From Paenibacillus sp. P25 (lineage in GTDB: Bacteria > Bacillota > Bacilli > Paenibacillales > NBRC-103111): a DNA stretch of 64,000 nt. Position 1 is the first letter of the stretch. Every line of letters begins with the position of its first letter. The stretch covers positions 1,488,001 through 1,552,000 of the forward strand of contig CP085629.1 in NCBI GenBank assembly GCA_024704175.1. The letters run 5' to 3'. The notes under the pieces were generated by a model that was not told the DNA's origin, ran no database searches, and was given only the letters and a program-made list of their open reading frames with translations. This document shows positions 29,816-39,263 of this stretch, one piece after another. A program made the translations under genes and the position numbers.

Positions 29816-30686
29816 TTAACCGTTGACGATGACACCGCCGTTGACGTGCAGGATTTGCCCGGCCATGTACGACGCGTCGTCGCTGGCCAGGAAGACATAG
29901 CTCGGAGCGATCTCCTCCGGCTGACCGGCCCGCTTCATCGGGACGTCGGTGCCGAATTTGCTCACCTGGTCCGGGTTGAATGTCGACGGAATAAGCGGCG
30001 TCCACACCGGGCCCGGAGCAACGCCGTTCACGCGGATACCGCGGCCGATCAGCTGCTGGGACAGCGAGCGGGTAAAAGAGACGATCGCGCCTTTGGTGGC
30101 GGAATAATCGATCAGCTCCTTGCTGCCCTCATAAGCGGTGACCGAAGCGGTATTGATGATGGCGCTGCCCTGCTTCAAATGCGGGAGTGCCGCTTTGGTC
30201 AAATAAAAATACGAAAACAGGTTGGTACGGAATGTCCTCTCCAGTTGCTGTGCGGTAATATCCTCAAGCCGGGCCTGCGGATGCTGCTCGGCCGCATTGT
30301 TGACGAGAATATCGAGCTTGCCGAGTCCTTTGACCGTCTGAGCGATCACTTGGTTGCAGAACGCTTCATCGCCCAAATCGCCGGGCAGCAGGATACAGCG
30401 GCGTCCTTCTTCCTCGACTTGACGTTTGGTCTCTTCGGCATCCCCGTGCTCATTCAAATAGACGATGGCCACATCGGCGCCTTCCTTGGCGTAGGTAACG
30501 GCTATAGCCCGGCCGATACCGCTGTCGCCGCCGGTGATCAGCGCCGCTTTGCCCGTCAGCTTGCCAGCGGCTTTATAGGCGCGGTCCTCGAAGGCGGGCC
30601 GCGGATTCATCTGCGATTCAATCCCCGGTCGCTCTTTGCTGGTGCTGGGGCGGAAAGGCGGGTGGTGCAGGGGTTTGTGTGGTCAT
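29816..30686 (-). CDS. Short-chain dehydrogenase/reductase, general-stress-protein-39 type (one frameshift)
   Basis: A 289-residue NAD(P)-dependent oxidoreductase. It has TGGDSGIG for cofactor binding, NNAAEQHP, the catalytic Ser (NTASVTAYEG), Tyr-X3-Lys as YSATKGA and the C-terminal MAGQILHVNGG. The N-terminal extension ending IESQMNPRPAFED is typical of the YdaD/GsiB-neighbour (GSP39) group. One extra G near 30625 separates the true start (ATG at 30686, AAAGGAG upstream) from the rest. Substrate unknown. It is transcribed convergently with the YdcF gene. Confidence 0.87.
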
Positions 30687-30778
30687 GGGATGACTCCTTT
30701 CGGTCGGATGGTTGGAGCGGCAGAGCCGTCCCTTTTAGCATTTGATTCCAGACCGGATTTCATCCCTGTAAAACCAGC

Positions 30779-31576
30779 CTACATCCCGGAAGCCGCTGTC
30801 CGGTAATGGTAGCCGAACAGCCTGCTGAATCCCGCTCCCGTGTACAGCTTCATGGCCGGAACATTGTCCGCAATGACCTGCAGATAAAGTTGTTCCGCTC
30901 CTTCCTCAAGGCTCCAGCAGGCAAGCTCGTGAATCAACCGCCGGCCGATGCCCTTTCCCCGAAACGCCGGGTGAACTACGACGCCGATGAACCCGGCCCA
31001 GTCCTCCTCGGCGACAGCGCATCCTGCAGCGGCGCACCGCTCGCCGTCCATCAGGCGAAGGAAAGCTTTGGCCGGTTCGATCCGGCGGTAGAGCCCGTCA
31101 TAAAACGGACGCACCTCCGGGCTGTAGCCCTCTAGTTCCAGGAAAGCATCCATCCACGCGCTTGTCGGCTCCGGCTCGACGACGGCGGTAAGACCCCTGG
31201 CCGCTGGCGTACAGGAAGCCGTAAGCCGCACGGTATCCGCGGTTTGCGCGGTCATCAAATCGCAAGGGACCTCCTTTAGGTATCCACGCTCTTCCAGCCA
31301 TTCATCCAGTCCGTCCGGAGAGGCATCGCTCAGATGAAAACGGCTGGCCAGCCCCCGCTCGGCATAAAAGGCTTCCGCAAGGTGAATCCGCCGCAAATTT
31401 TCCTCTGTTTCCTCCCAAAGCTCGCTACCGTCTGCGGTCCACACGCTGTTGGCTCGTTTCGTTACGCCGCCGGATGCCCGAAGCAGCCAGGAGCCCGAGC
31501 TTTCCGCCGTTTCCGCCGGCCATGTGCGCAGGGCAAGCCGTTCGAGATGGGAATAGAGCGATTTCCGGCTTATCAA
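30779..31576 (-). CDS. GNAT family N-acetyltransferase
   Basis: An intact 265-residue protein starting at TTG with GGAGGTG 7 bases upstream. The C-terminal half contains the acetyl-CoA binding motif A (GVVVHPAFRGKGIGRRLIHEL) and the motif B-like end NVPAMKLYTGAGF. The N-terminal half (about residues 1-130) is a degenerate second GNAT-like lobe of the sort seen in two-domain Firmicute acetyltransferases. Substrate unknown. Confidence 0.83.
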   Translation of the reverse strand: MISRKSLYSHLERLALRTWPAETAESSGSWLLRASGGVTKRANSVWTADGSELWEETEENLRRIHLAEAFYAERGLASRFHLSDASPDGLDEWLEERGYLKEVPCDLMTAQTADTVRLTASCTPAARGLTAVVEPEPTSAWMDAFLELEGYSPEVRPFYDGLYRRIEPAKAFLRLMDGERCAAAGCAVAEEDWAGFIGVVVHPAFRGKGIGRRLIHELACWSLEEGAEQLYLQVIADNVPAMKLYTGAGFSRLFGYHYRTAASGM

Positions 31577-31710
31577 TCCAATACACCTCCATATGGAATT
31601 TATGCATAAATATACATTATAAATGATTAATATTCAATTCTTTTTTCGGTTCAGCCCTTTCGATTCGCTTTACTTCCTTCCGGGTAACTAATGCACCTTG
31701 GGTTCAGTTC

Positions 31711-31739
31711 TTAAACGGCGACTCATTTTATACTATAAT
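31711..31739 (+). promoter_or_regulatory. Candidate promoter of the aldo/keto reductase gene
   Basis: Perfect TATAAT at 31734-31739 with a poor minus 35 (TTAAAC) at 17-base spacing, about 30 bases before the ATG. Confidence 0.4.
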
Positions 31740-31769
31740 AAGGTCAAAAAAGAAAATGGAGGCGTTTTC

Positions 31770-32667
31770 ATGGAACGAAGGCCACTGGGTCAGACGGGTA
31801 TGGAAGTCAGCATTCTCGGTTTTGGCGGCGCAGAGATCGGTTATGACGGAGCCTCTCTTCAGAATGTGGAGCGGCTCCTCGGGAACGCGCTTGATGCCGG
31901 ACTTAACGTCATCGATACCGCGGAATGCTATAAGGCAAGCGAAGAACTGATCGGACAGGCCGTCGGGCACAGGAGACAGGAATTTTACTTATTTACGAAA
32001 TGCGGACATGCTTCCGGCCTCGGGCTCCCCGACTGGGATCCTGACATGCTGGCGAGAAGCATCGACCGCAGCCTCCAAAGACTCCGGACCGACTGCCTGG
32101 ACCTCATCCAGCTGCACAGCTGCTCCGAAGATCTGCTGAAGCGGGGGAGGTTATCGAAGTGCTGCTGCGCGCCAAGGAGGCGGGCAAAACACGCTTCATC
32201 GGCTACAGCGGCGACAGGCAGGCGGCGCTCTATGCGATTCGGTGCGGCGCTTTCGACACGCTGCAGACCTCGGTCAATATCGCCGATCAGGAAGCGGTGG
32301 AGCTCACACTGCCCGAGGCGGTCAAGCGGGGTATGGGCGTCATTGCGAAGCGTCCTATTGCGAATGCGGCCTGGAAGACCCGCGAACGTCCCGCCAATCC
32401 GTACCATCAGCCGTACTGGGATCGCCTGAGGGAGCTGAATTACGACTTTCTCAAAGGCGATTTGGAGGCGGCCGTCGGAACGGCGCTTCGCTTTACGCTC
32501 AGCCTGCCAGGGGTCTGCACCGCAATTGTCGGCACATCGAACCCGAACCGCTGGCTGCAAAATGCGGAGCCGCTGAAGCAGGGAATGTTAACCGCAGCGG
32601 AGCTTCAAGCGATTCGGGAGCAGTGGCTGGAAACCGCACCGGCCGGGATTGGAAGGGGCAGGGGTGA
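31770..32667 (+). CDS. Aldo/keto reductase (frameshifted)
   Basis: A protein of about 299 residues with the TIM-barrel AKR pattern: GFGGAEIG, NVIDTAECYKASEELIG (catalytic Asp and Tyr), YLFTKCGH (Lys) and LDLIQLHSC (His). The gene breaks near 32147, where a base is missing, and near 32650 (GGGG reduced to GGG), after which the natural TGA at 32665 is reached. GGAGG lies upstream of the ATG. NADPH-dependent carbonyl reduction is the family activity; the substrate is unknown. Confidence 0.85.
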
Positions 32668-32852
32668 GTGCACGGATACAGATAAAGCCATGGCGGCGCA
32701 ACCTTTTACGGTCTGCGCCGTATTTGTGTTAACAGGTTCTTTTGTCATTGAAACCATATCTTTTTGTCGCCGATTTGTAATAAAAATATCACTGTTCAAG
32801 AGCTGGGGGTGCATAGTAAAATAACCAATACATGGAAGGAAGGATGGGCTTC

Positions 32853-33539
32853 ATGATCAAAGCGGTTGTGTTTGATTTCGACGGACTGATTCTCGATACG
32901 GAGACCCCGGAATTTGCTTCGTTTCAGCAAATCTATAGGGAACACGGCGCCGAGCTGTCGCTGGCGGTTTGGGGAGATTGTATCGGTGCAGGACCGACGG
33001 GCTTTAATCCCTACGAACACCTGGAGCGCTGTATTGGCCGCCCGATTGAAAGAGAGGCGGTGCGCGCACGGCGGCGGGCCTTGTTTGAGGAGACGATGCG
33101 GACGGCCGACCTTCGTCCGGGAGTTCAGGCATATTTGGACGAAGCCCGGGATTTGGGGTTGTCTATCGGCCTCGCTTCGAGCTCTAAGGAAAGCTGGGTT
33201 CGCGGGTATCTGGACCGCTACGGCTTGACGGACCGGTTTCACTGCATCCGGACCGCCGATCACGTCTCCCGGGTTAAGCCGGATCCGGAGCTTTATCTGA
33301 CAGTGCTCCAAGCGCTGCACGTGAGGCCGGAGGAAGCCGTCGCCTTCGAGGATTCGCCGAACGGGGCTCTGGCCGCGGGGCGGGCGGGCCTTCGCTGCGT
33401 TATCGTGCCGAACAGCATCACAGCGCTTCTCGCTTTCGGTCAGCACGATCTGCGGATCGAATCGATGAGCGAGATGAAGCTGGGGGACGTGCTGAGACGG
33501 CTGCAGAACGAAGAGGTGCTGAAGCTTGGCGATGTCTAG
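32853..33539 (+). CDS. HAD superfamily hydrolase, beta-phosphoglucomutase-like
   Basis: An intact phosphatase/phosphomutase-like protein of 228 residues. HAD motif I is [10 protein letters not shown], motif II is LASSSKE, motif III Lys lies in RVKPDPELY and motif IV is [11 protein letters not shown]. The helical cap between motif I and II is of the beta-PGM (C1) class. I prefer ATG 32853 over 32844 because of ribosome-binding spacing. Its stop overlaps the start of the flaR remnant. Confidence 0.85.
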   Translation: MIKAVVFDFDGLILDTETPEFASFQQIYREHGAELSLAVWGDCIGAGPTGFNPYEHLERCIGRPIEREAVRARRRALFEETMRTADLRPGVQAYLDEARDLGLSIGLASSSKESWVRGYLDRYGLTDRFHCIRTADHVSRVKPDPELYLTVLQALHVRPEEAVAFEDSPNGALAAGRAGLRCVIVPNSITALLAFGQHDLRIESMSEMKLGDVLRRLQNEEVLKLGDV

Positions 33540-33824
33540 GGTGATGGTAATCGGATCGCCGGGCTCAGGTAAATCGACGTTCAGCAAGGCACTGGCGGCG
33601 GCTACCGGTTTGCCGCTGTACCACTCAACAAGGAGTTTTTGAAATTTTTACTTTTTACTTGGCGTTTCCCGGACCGGGGGTCCGAGCGGATCGAGAAGGC
33701 GCTCAGCGAATTTGCTCAGGGCAAACACATCCTAATCCTGCGCTCGGACCGCGAGGCTGCGAATTTTTTGCATACGTTGACCGATCCGGCAACCGGCGAA
33801 CCGCCCGAAGGAGGCAACCGATGA
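33532..33824 (+). pseudogene. FlaR-like (topology modulation, adenylate-kinase-like) gene with internal deletion
   Basis: The N-terminal 33 codons ([16 protein letters not shown] to LPLYH) are the P-loop start of the FlaR/topology-modulation kinase family, a group of small P-loop NTPases usually 170-180 residues long. The 3' part ([14 protein letters not shown] to REAANFLHTL) is the C terminus of the same family in another frame. About 80 codons between them are missing, including the LID region. The reading frame stops at 33640. The gene is thus broken here, either biologically or by assembly. It overlaps the end of the HAD gene and the start of the phosphatase gene, so the local operon is otherwise intact. 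Confidence 0.65.
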
Positions 33825-34425
33825 TTCATTTTTATTTGATCCGGCATTGCGAAGCGGAAGGACAGCCCCTGAAGCTGCGCTCACGGAGCTCGGATGGGAC
33901 CAAGCCGAGGATCTGCCGGCATTTTTTGCGAATATACCGCTGGATGGGGTGATTACGAGCTCGTACTTAAGAGCTCAGCTGACAGCGGAGCCGCTCGCGA
34001 GGGCGTTCGGTCTTCCTGTCAGGGTAGACGACAGGCTCGTGGAAAGGGTGCTCAGCTCGGAACCTTTACCCCATTGGCGGGAGTGCCTAAGGCAAACCTA
34101 CGAGGACGAGAATCTGCGTTTTCCCGGCGGCGAAACCTCCGAAGAAGCCGCATCCAGGGGAATGGCCTGCCTAAAAGAGCAAGCGCTTTCGGGCTTAAAG
34201 CATATGGCTGTCGTGACGCACGGCAATCTGTTATCGCTCCTGCTGAAGCGCATATCCGGCCAATTCGGATACGAGGCCTGGAGCAAGCTTACGAATCCGG
34301 ATGTTTATCATGTATCCTATTTCGAAGACAAATGGATGTACCGGGGACGGATTTGGCGGGGAGACGCCGAAGCGCCTCCGGCCAAAAGGTTAATAAGGGC
34401 TGCACAGCCGGGGAGGGATCAATGA
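33821..34425 (+). CDS. Histidine phosphatase (phosphoglycerate-mutase-like) (one frameshift)
   Basis: A 201-residue member of the histidine phosphatase superfamily. The catalytic RHC variant occurs as LIRHCEAEGQ (about residue 8) and the second histidine in VVTHGNLLSLLL (about 34214). The RHC in place of RHG is frequent in small Firmicute members. A G is missing near 33866. Its start overlaps the flaR remnant stop. GAAGGAGG lies upstream. Substrate unknown. Confidence 0.82.
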
Positions 34426-34460
34426 ACACGCCGAATTGGATTGTGGGGAACGGCCGGTAA
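34422..34460 (+). other. Very short reading frame after a strong ribosome binding site
   Basis: GGGAGGGATCA precedes ATG at 34422, which overlaps the phosphatase stop. The reading frame encodes 12 residues (MNTPNWIVGNGR) and then stops; in a shifted frame coding could continue for another 17 codons to 34509, running into the end of the convergent LysR gene. It could be a truncated third gene or chance. Confidence 0.25.
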
Positions 34461-34489
34461 TGTCAAGAACGTAGGGGGTGAAATGGTGT

Positions 34490-35377
34490 TCAAAAAAGTC
34501 TCTTTATAAAAGCTTCCGCCGCAGCCGGAAGGGTGCGCTTCGGGCTGGAGACAAGCGCAATCCGCCGTTCCGGGAGCGGAGGGTCCACGGGAATTTCGAT
34601 CAGCGTGCCGGCACGCAGCTCCTTATCCGCGAACCGGCGGTTGATTAAGGCAAGACCGAATCCAAGACGGGTCAGCTCGAGGAGCAGGTCAACGCCGCCA
34701 ACTTCCGTTTCGGGCTGAAGCTCCAGCCCGTACGAGGCAACCAAACTTTCCGCATAACGCCGGGAGCCGCTTGCAGCGGATAAAACGATCATAGGCATTT
34801 GAAGCAGTTCGGCCGGATGGCCGGGCTGCTTTTTGATGCGTAATAAGTGGGGAGCAAATAAAGATAGGTTCTGTACTCCATTCCGCATGGGTGATGAGGT
34901 CCTGATCTTCTGCACCGTGCCGGTGAATCATCCCGATGTCGGCGCCGCCTTCTTGAAGAAGCCGCCGAATGTCCTCCGTTCTGCCGTGACGGAAGCGAAA
35001 GCGGATCCGCGGGTAAGCCGAATGGAAGGCCGCAATGGAATCCAGCAAATAATGCTTGATCAATGCTTCGCTTGCGCCGACCCGGATTTCGCCCTGCTCC
35101 AGCTGACGGTAACGCGCTACCGCTCTTTGCCCCTCTTCCAGCAGATGAACCGCCGGCCGGACGCATTCCAGCAGGGCGGCTCCCTCCGGAGTCAGCTCGA
35201 CCCCTTGGATTTTCGGAGAAACAGGGCGGCGCCCAGCTCCTCTTCCAGCTGTTTGATCGTGTAAGTTACGCTGGGCTGTGTCATATACAGCTGCTCCGCC
35301 GCCCGGGTGAAGCCGCCGGAGACCGCCGTAATATAGAAAATATGATATCGGTCCAAGTGGCTAATGATATAGATCAC
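34490..35377 (-). CDS. LysR family transcriptional regulator (frameshifted)
   Basis: A DNA-binding regulator of about 295 residues. The N-terminal helix-turn-helix is in SGGFTRAAEQLYMTQPSVTYTIKQLEEELG-order sequence and the substrate-binding domain follows (QGEIRVGASEALIKHY, DIGMIHRHG, LELTRLGFGLALINRRFAD). At least two indels (about 35200 and 34880) split it. GTG at 35377 is a provisional start; a TTG six codons downstream would give a more usual length. It stands divergent to the NUDIX gene (118 bases between), so it may regulate that gene, but this is positional inference only. Confidence 0.82.
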
Positions 35378-35495
35378 CTTAATATGAAAGATTTAAAATA
35401 TCAATTACCTTAATATCATTATCATCATTATACTGGAAACAGCAGACGGCACCAAGAATCCGCAGCACATTTCCGATAAAGGTGGAGAGGGCGCG

Positions 35496-35911
35496 ATGGA
35501 ATTTTATAAACCGCTTGTGCCGGCAAGCGTCATTCTATTGAACGAGAACAGGGAGGTGCTCCTGATCCGCGGCCGAAGAGGCTGGGAGATGCCGCAGGGC
35601 TGTGTGGAGGGCGGCGAACCGATCCGGGAGGCGGCGGTACGCGAAGTGCTGGAGGAAACCGGCATTCATGTGGAACTGACCCGGTTTTGCGGGGTTTACC
35701 ACAGCTTAACACGGGGCTTGTGCAACTTTCTGTACCGCGGCCGGACGGTAGGCGGCACGCTCACTTTCAGCTGGGAAAGTCCGGAGCTCGGATTCTTTCT
35801 TTTGAAGGAGGCGCTTAAGATGATCACTTGGGGCAATTTCCGGGAAAGGATCGTCCGGACGCTCGAGACGGATGATACGCAGTGCCGTTCTTGGTGGAAT
35901 ACCATGATTGA
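35496..35911 (+). CDS. NUDIX hydrolase (one frameshift)
   Basis: A 138-residue NUDIX protein with the box GGEPIREAAVREVLEETGIHV (about residues 42-62), cleaving a nucleoside-diphosphate-linked substrate that cannot be named. As printed, the frame runs on into the HAD gene and looks like a fusion. A missing base near 35880 explains this: in the other frame the protein ends P-F-L-V-E-Y-H-D with TGA at 35909-35911, overlapping the HAD start ATG. AGGTGGAGAGG precedes its ATG. Confidence 0.85.
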
Positions 35912-36598
35912 GCCGAAGGCGGTTTTATTCGATCTGGACGAGACGCTGATGGCGAGGGGGCAGGCGATGCGCCTTTTTGCGGAACGGCTGAGGGCGGATT
36001 ATGGCGCGGCGTTCGCGGTGAAAGAGCCGGATGCGGTTATCCGAATCGTGCTTGCAGCGGACGGCGGAGGCTACCGGCCCAAACAAGAAATGTATGAAGA
36101 GATCGTACCGTTCCTGGGATGGAAGGGAGCGCCGGAATGGCCCGAGTTTCGGGAATATTATCGCAGGATCTATCCGGCTTGTGCGGTGCCTGAGGAAGGG
36201 ATGTCGGAGATTCTCCGCTATTTTCAAAAAGCCGGGCTGAAGCTGGGACTACTTACGAACGGCGAAAGCCGGGTGCAGTACGCCAAGATCGACCTGCTGG
36301 GTTTGCGCGAAGCTTTCGATCGCATCACCGTTTCGGAAGAGGCCGGCTGCAAGAAGCCGGATCCCCGCATCTTTGCGATGACGCTGGAGCCGCTCGGCGT
36401 TCGAGCCGAGGAGGCTTGGTACGTCGGGGATCACCCGCACAATGATATCTTCGGAGCGAAAGCCGCCGGCTTGACCGCAGTATGGAAGCGGGGCTCCCAG
36501 CCGTGGGATGATGCGTGCCGGTCCAGCCGGATGCAGTCATTACCCGGCTTCAGGAGCTTGAGACGCTATACGAGCTGAACACTTTTGCATCACAATAA
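35904..36598 (+). CDS. HAD superfamily hydrolase (one frameshift)
   Basis: A protein of about 231 residues with HAD motif I DLDETLMARG, motif II LLTNGES, motif III Lys in CKKPDPRIF and motif IV VGDHPHNDIFGAK. It belongs to the YjjG/YqeG-like C1-cap phosphatases that often act on nucleotides. A shift near 36515 hides the true C terminus, which continues as PDAVITRLQELETLYEL to TAA at 36596. Its ATG overlaps the NUDIX stop, so the two are translationally coupled. Confidence 0.82.
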
Positions 36599-36608
36599 CG
36601 TCATGCCG

Positions 36609-36638
36609 GAACCGGGTTCATTCTCGAATCCGGTTTTT
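36609..36638 (+). terminator. Terminator of NUDIX-HAD unit
   Basis: AACCGG/CCGGTT continued by TTC/GAA with a 6-base loop, followed by T5. Confidence 0.7.
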
Positions 36639-36802
36639 CCCGTTTATATAACGGGGTAAGAAGAAAGAGAAGCCTAATCTGTATGCACAAGTTTGATTAT
36701 ATTCAAACGGTCCGTCCACCCCGAAAACGGATTGTGGTACAATAAGGCGGCGCACGATTTTGAAATTCCGCCAAATGGTTATACAATAGACAAAGAAAAA
36801 AG

Positions 36803-36831
36803 ACTTATTCCCCCGGGCTTCCGCGTATAAT
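36803..36831 (+). promoter_or_regulatory. Weak candidate promoter before spoVK
   Basis: The 339-base gap between the HAD gene and spoVK holds the terminator above and TATAAT at 36826-36831 with a poor minus 35. A sporulation sigma factor would be expected for spoVK, but I see no clear sigma-E or sigma-K element. Nothing else stands out in this gap. Confidence 0.3.
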
Positions 36832-36937
36832 GCTAACACTATCCTGAAAATTTCATTCAGGTCGGCATGCCGTTCATTCCCGTTGTCCGGACCGGCTCGG
36901 GAGCGGCATCGCCTTCTTAAGCAAAGAGGTGATGGCA

Positions 36938-37932
36938 TTGAGCGGACGTTCGAACCAGGCAGACGGCATTCAAATCACGAAAAACGCGCGGCAAATCAAT
37001 GTGGTGCTTCGAAGTCCCGAACCCACCGTCCCGATCTCCGAGACCGAGCCGCAGCTTCAGAACAAGCCTCTTTCCGTGCAGGGCCAATTCGGTGAAATCA
37101 TGAAGGAGCTCGACCGGATGGTCGGCCTTGATAACGTGAAGGAGCTTATTTTCGAGATTTATGCGCTGCTTCGCGTAGCAAGTATGCGCGCCGAGGCCGG
37201 CCTATCGGCCAATTCACAGGTGTATCATATGGTCTTTAAAGGCAACCCGGGTACCGGCAAGACGACCGTAGCGCGAATCATCGCCAAGCTTGCTGCAGAC
37301 GATGGGGGTGCTGACCAAAGGCCACTTGATCGAGGTGGAACGGGCGGACCTGGTCGGAGAATACATCGGACATACGGCGCTGAAGACGCGGGAGCTGATG
37401 AAAAAGGCGCTTGGCGGCGTCCTGTTCATCGACGAGGCGTACAGCCTGGCCCGGGGCGGCGAAAAGGATTTCGGCAAGGAAGCGATCGATACGCTTGTAA
37501 AAGCGATGGAGGATCATAAAAATCAGTTCATTCTGATTTTGGCGGGTTATTCCGAGGAGATGGAGCATTTTCTGCAGACCAATCCCGGGTCGCCTTCCCG
37601 GTTTCCGATCCAGCTCGATTTTCCCGATTATACGGTCGATCAGCTGATGCAGATCGCCGAGCTGATGGTCAAAGAACGGGAGTATGCGCTGACTCCGGCG
37701 ACGGAGCTGAAGATCCGCCAGCAGATCATGGCGGAGAAGCAGCAGGCGGAGCTTGCGTTCAGCAACGCCCGGTTTGTGCGGAATTTAATTGAAAAAGCGA
37801 TGCGCAATCATGCCGTAAGGTACGCTGAATCAAACGCACCAGCGGCCAAACCGGCACGATTTGATGACGATACGGCCGGAGGATGTGAAATGGGACCGAA
37901 AGCCGGCAAAGGAGGCGTTTAAATACCCATGA
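36938..37932 (+). CDS. spoVK: Stage V sporulation protein K, AAA ATPase (frameshifted)
   Basis: CbxX/CfqX-type AAA ATPase of about 331 residues needed for spore maturation in B. subtilis. Walker A is GNPGTGKTT (about 37243), Walker B is GVLFIDEAYSLARGGEKDFGKEA-order (about 37419) and the sensor regions follow (FILILAGYSEEMEHFL). One extra base near 37292 and one missing near 37818 split the gene; the corrected C terminus ends EAFKYP with TGA overlapping the hflX ATG. TTG at 36938 is preferred for AGAGGTG spacing. The order spoVK-hflX-ynbB-glnR-glnA equals that of B. subtilis. Confidence 0.93.
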
Positions 37933-39263
37933 GACATACAATGCACGAAGTGACGCCGGATACGCAGGAACGGGCCGTCCTGGTCAGCCTGATTACGCAG
38001 CGGCTGAAGAGGGAGGATCACTATGATCCGGACTATTCGCTCGCGGAGCTGATCCGGCTGGCCGAGACGGCCGGGGTGGAGGTGCTGGACACCATGACCC
38101 AGAGCAAGGAATACGCCGACAGCAAGTGGTTCATCGGCAAAGGAAAAGTGGAGGAACTGAAGCAGAGAATCGAGGAGCTGGGAGCAAATACGGCCATCTT
38201 CGACCAGGAGCTGTCCGGTGCGCAGGTCCGCAATCTGGAGCAGTTCCTGGATGTGAAAATCATCGACCGGACGCAGCTGATCCTCGATATCTTCGCCCAG
38301 CGCGCCAAGACGCGGGAAGGGATAATCCAGGTGGAGCTGGCGCAGCTCAGCTACCTTCTTCCGCGGTTATCGGGGCACGGCAAGAACCTGTCGCGGCTCG
38401 GCGGCGGCATCGGTACCCGGGGTCCCGGCGAATCGAAGCTCGAGACCGACCGCCGGCATATCCGGAACCGAATCAGCGAGCTGAAGCGGCGGCTCCAGGA
38501 AGTGGTCAGACACCGCAGCGTGCACCGCGAGCGCCGCAAGAAGACCGGTGTTTACCAGGTGGCGCTGGTCGGTTATACGAACGCGGGCAAGTCCACGCTC
38601 TTGAAGCAGCTTACGCAGGCGGACGTCCTGGTAGAGAATCAGCTGTTCGCCACGCTGGATCCAACTTCCAGGTCGCTGAAGCTGCCTGGCGGTCAAGAGA
38701 TTGTAATCACAGATACGGTGGGCTTCATCCAGAACCTGCCTCACGACCTGGTCGCAGCCTTCCGTGCAACGCTGGAGGAAGCGAATGAAGCGGATTTGAT
38801 CCTGCATGTCGTGGACAGCGCTTCCGACATGATGGCGACGCAGATGAGGGTCGTCGACCAGGTGCTGGAAGAACTTGGTGCTCACGGAAAGGATCGCGTT
38901 ACGATTTTTAACAAAATCGATCTTTGCACGCCGGAGCAGGCGGAACTATTGACGTCGGAAGGGGAGTTCCTGCGGGTTTCCGCCTACCGGGAGGAAGATC
39001 TGGACCGGATCAAAGGGCCGCTTGAAGCTAGGCTGATGGGAGACAACCGGACGTTCCGGATCCCGGCCGACAAGGGCGATGTCATCTCCCTGGTCTACCG
39101 CGTGGGCGAGGTGCTGGAGAACGAGATGGACGGCGGCGATATGCTGTTCAAGGTGCGGGTCAACAACAAGGAATTCGACAAAATCGGTTACATGCTGGCC
39201 GCTTATGAATCGGCGCGGCTGGCATCGCAATCGATCGAGGGAGAGACGACAGACCATGTTTAA
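37929..39263 (+). CDS. hflX: GTPase HflX
   Basis: An intact 444-residue ribosome-associated GTPase that splits stalled ribosomes. It has the N-terminal HflX domain (WFIGKGKVEEL), the glycine-rich linker GIGTRGPGESKLETDRR, and G motifs GYTNAGKST (G1), a conserved DTVGF (G3) and NKID (G4). The ATG overlaps the spoVK stop and the stop overlaps the ynbB start, indicating tight coupling. Confidence 0.96.
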   Translation: MRHTMHEVTPDTQERAVLVSLITQRLKREDHYDPDYSLAELIRLAETAGVEVLDTMTQSKEYADSKWFIGKGKVEELKQRIEELGANTAIFDQELSGAQVRNLEQFLDVKIIDRTQLILDIFAQRAKTREGIIQVELAQLSYLLPRLSGHGKNLSRLGGGIGTRGPGESKLETDRRHIRNRISELKRRLQEVVRHRSVHRERRKKTGVYQVALVGYTNAGKSTLLKQLTQADVLVENQLFATLDPTSRSLKLPGGQEIVITDTVGFIQNLPHDLVAAFRATLEEANEADLILHVVDSASDMMATQMRVVDQVLEELGAHGKDRVTIFNKIDLCTPEQAELLTSEGEFLRVSAYREEDLDRIKGPLEARLMGDNRTFRIPADKGDVISLVYRVGEVLENEMDGGDMLFKVRVNNKEFDKIGYMLAAYESARLASQSIEGETTDHV

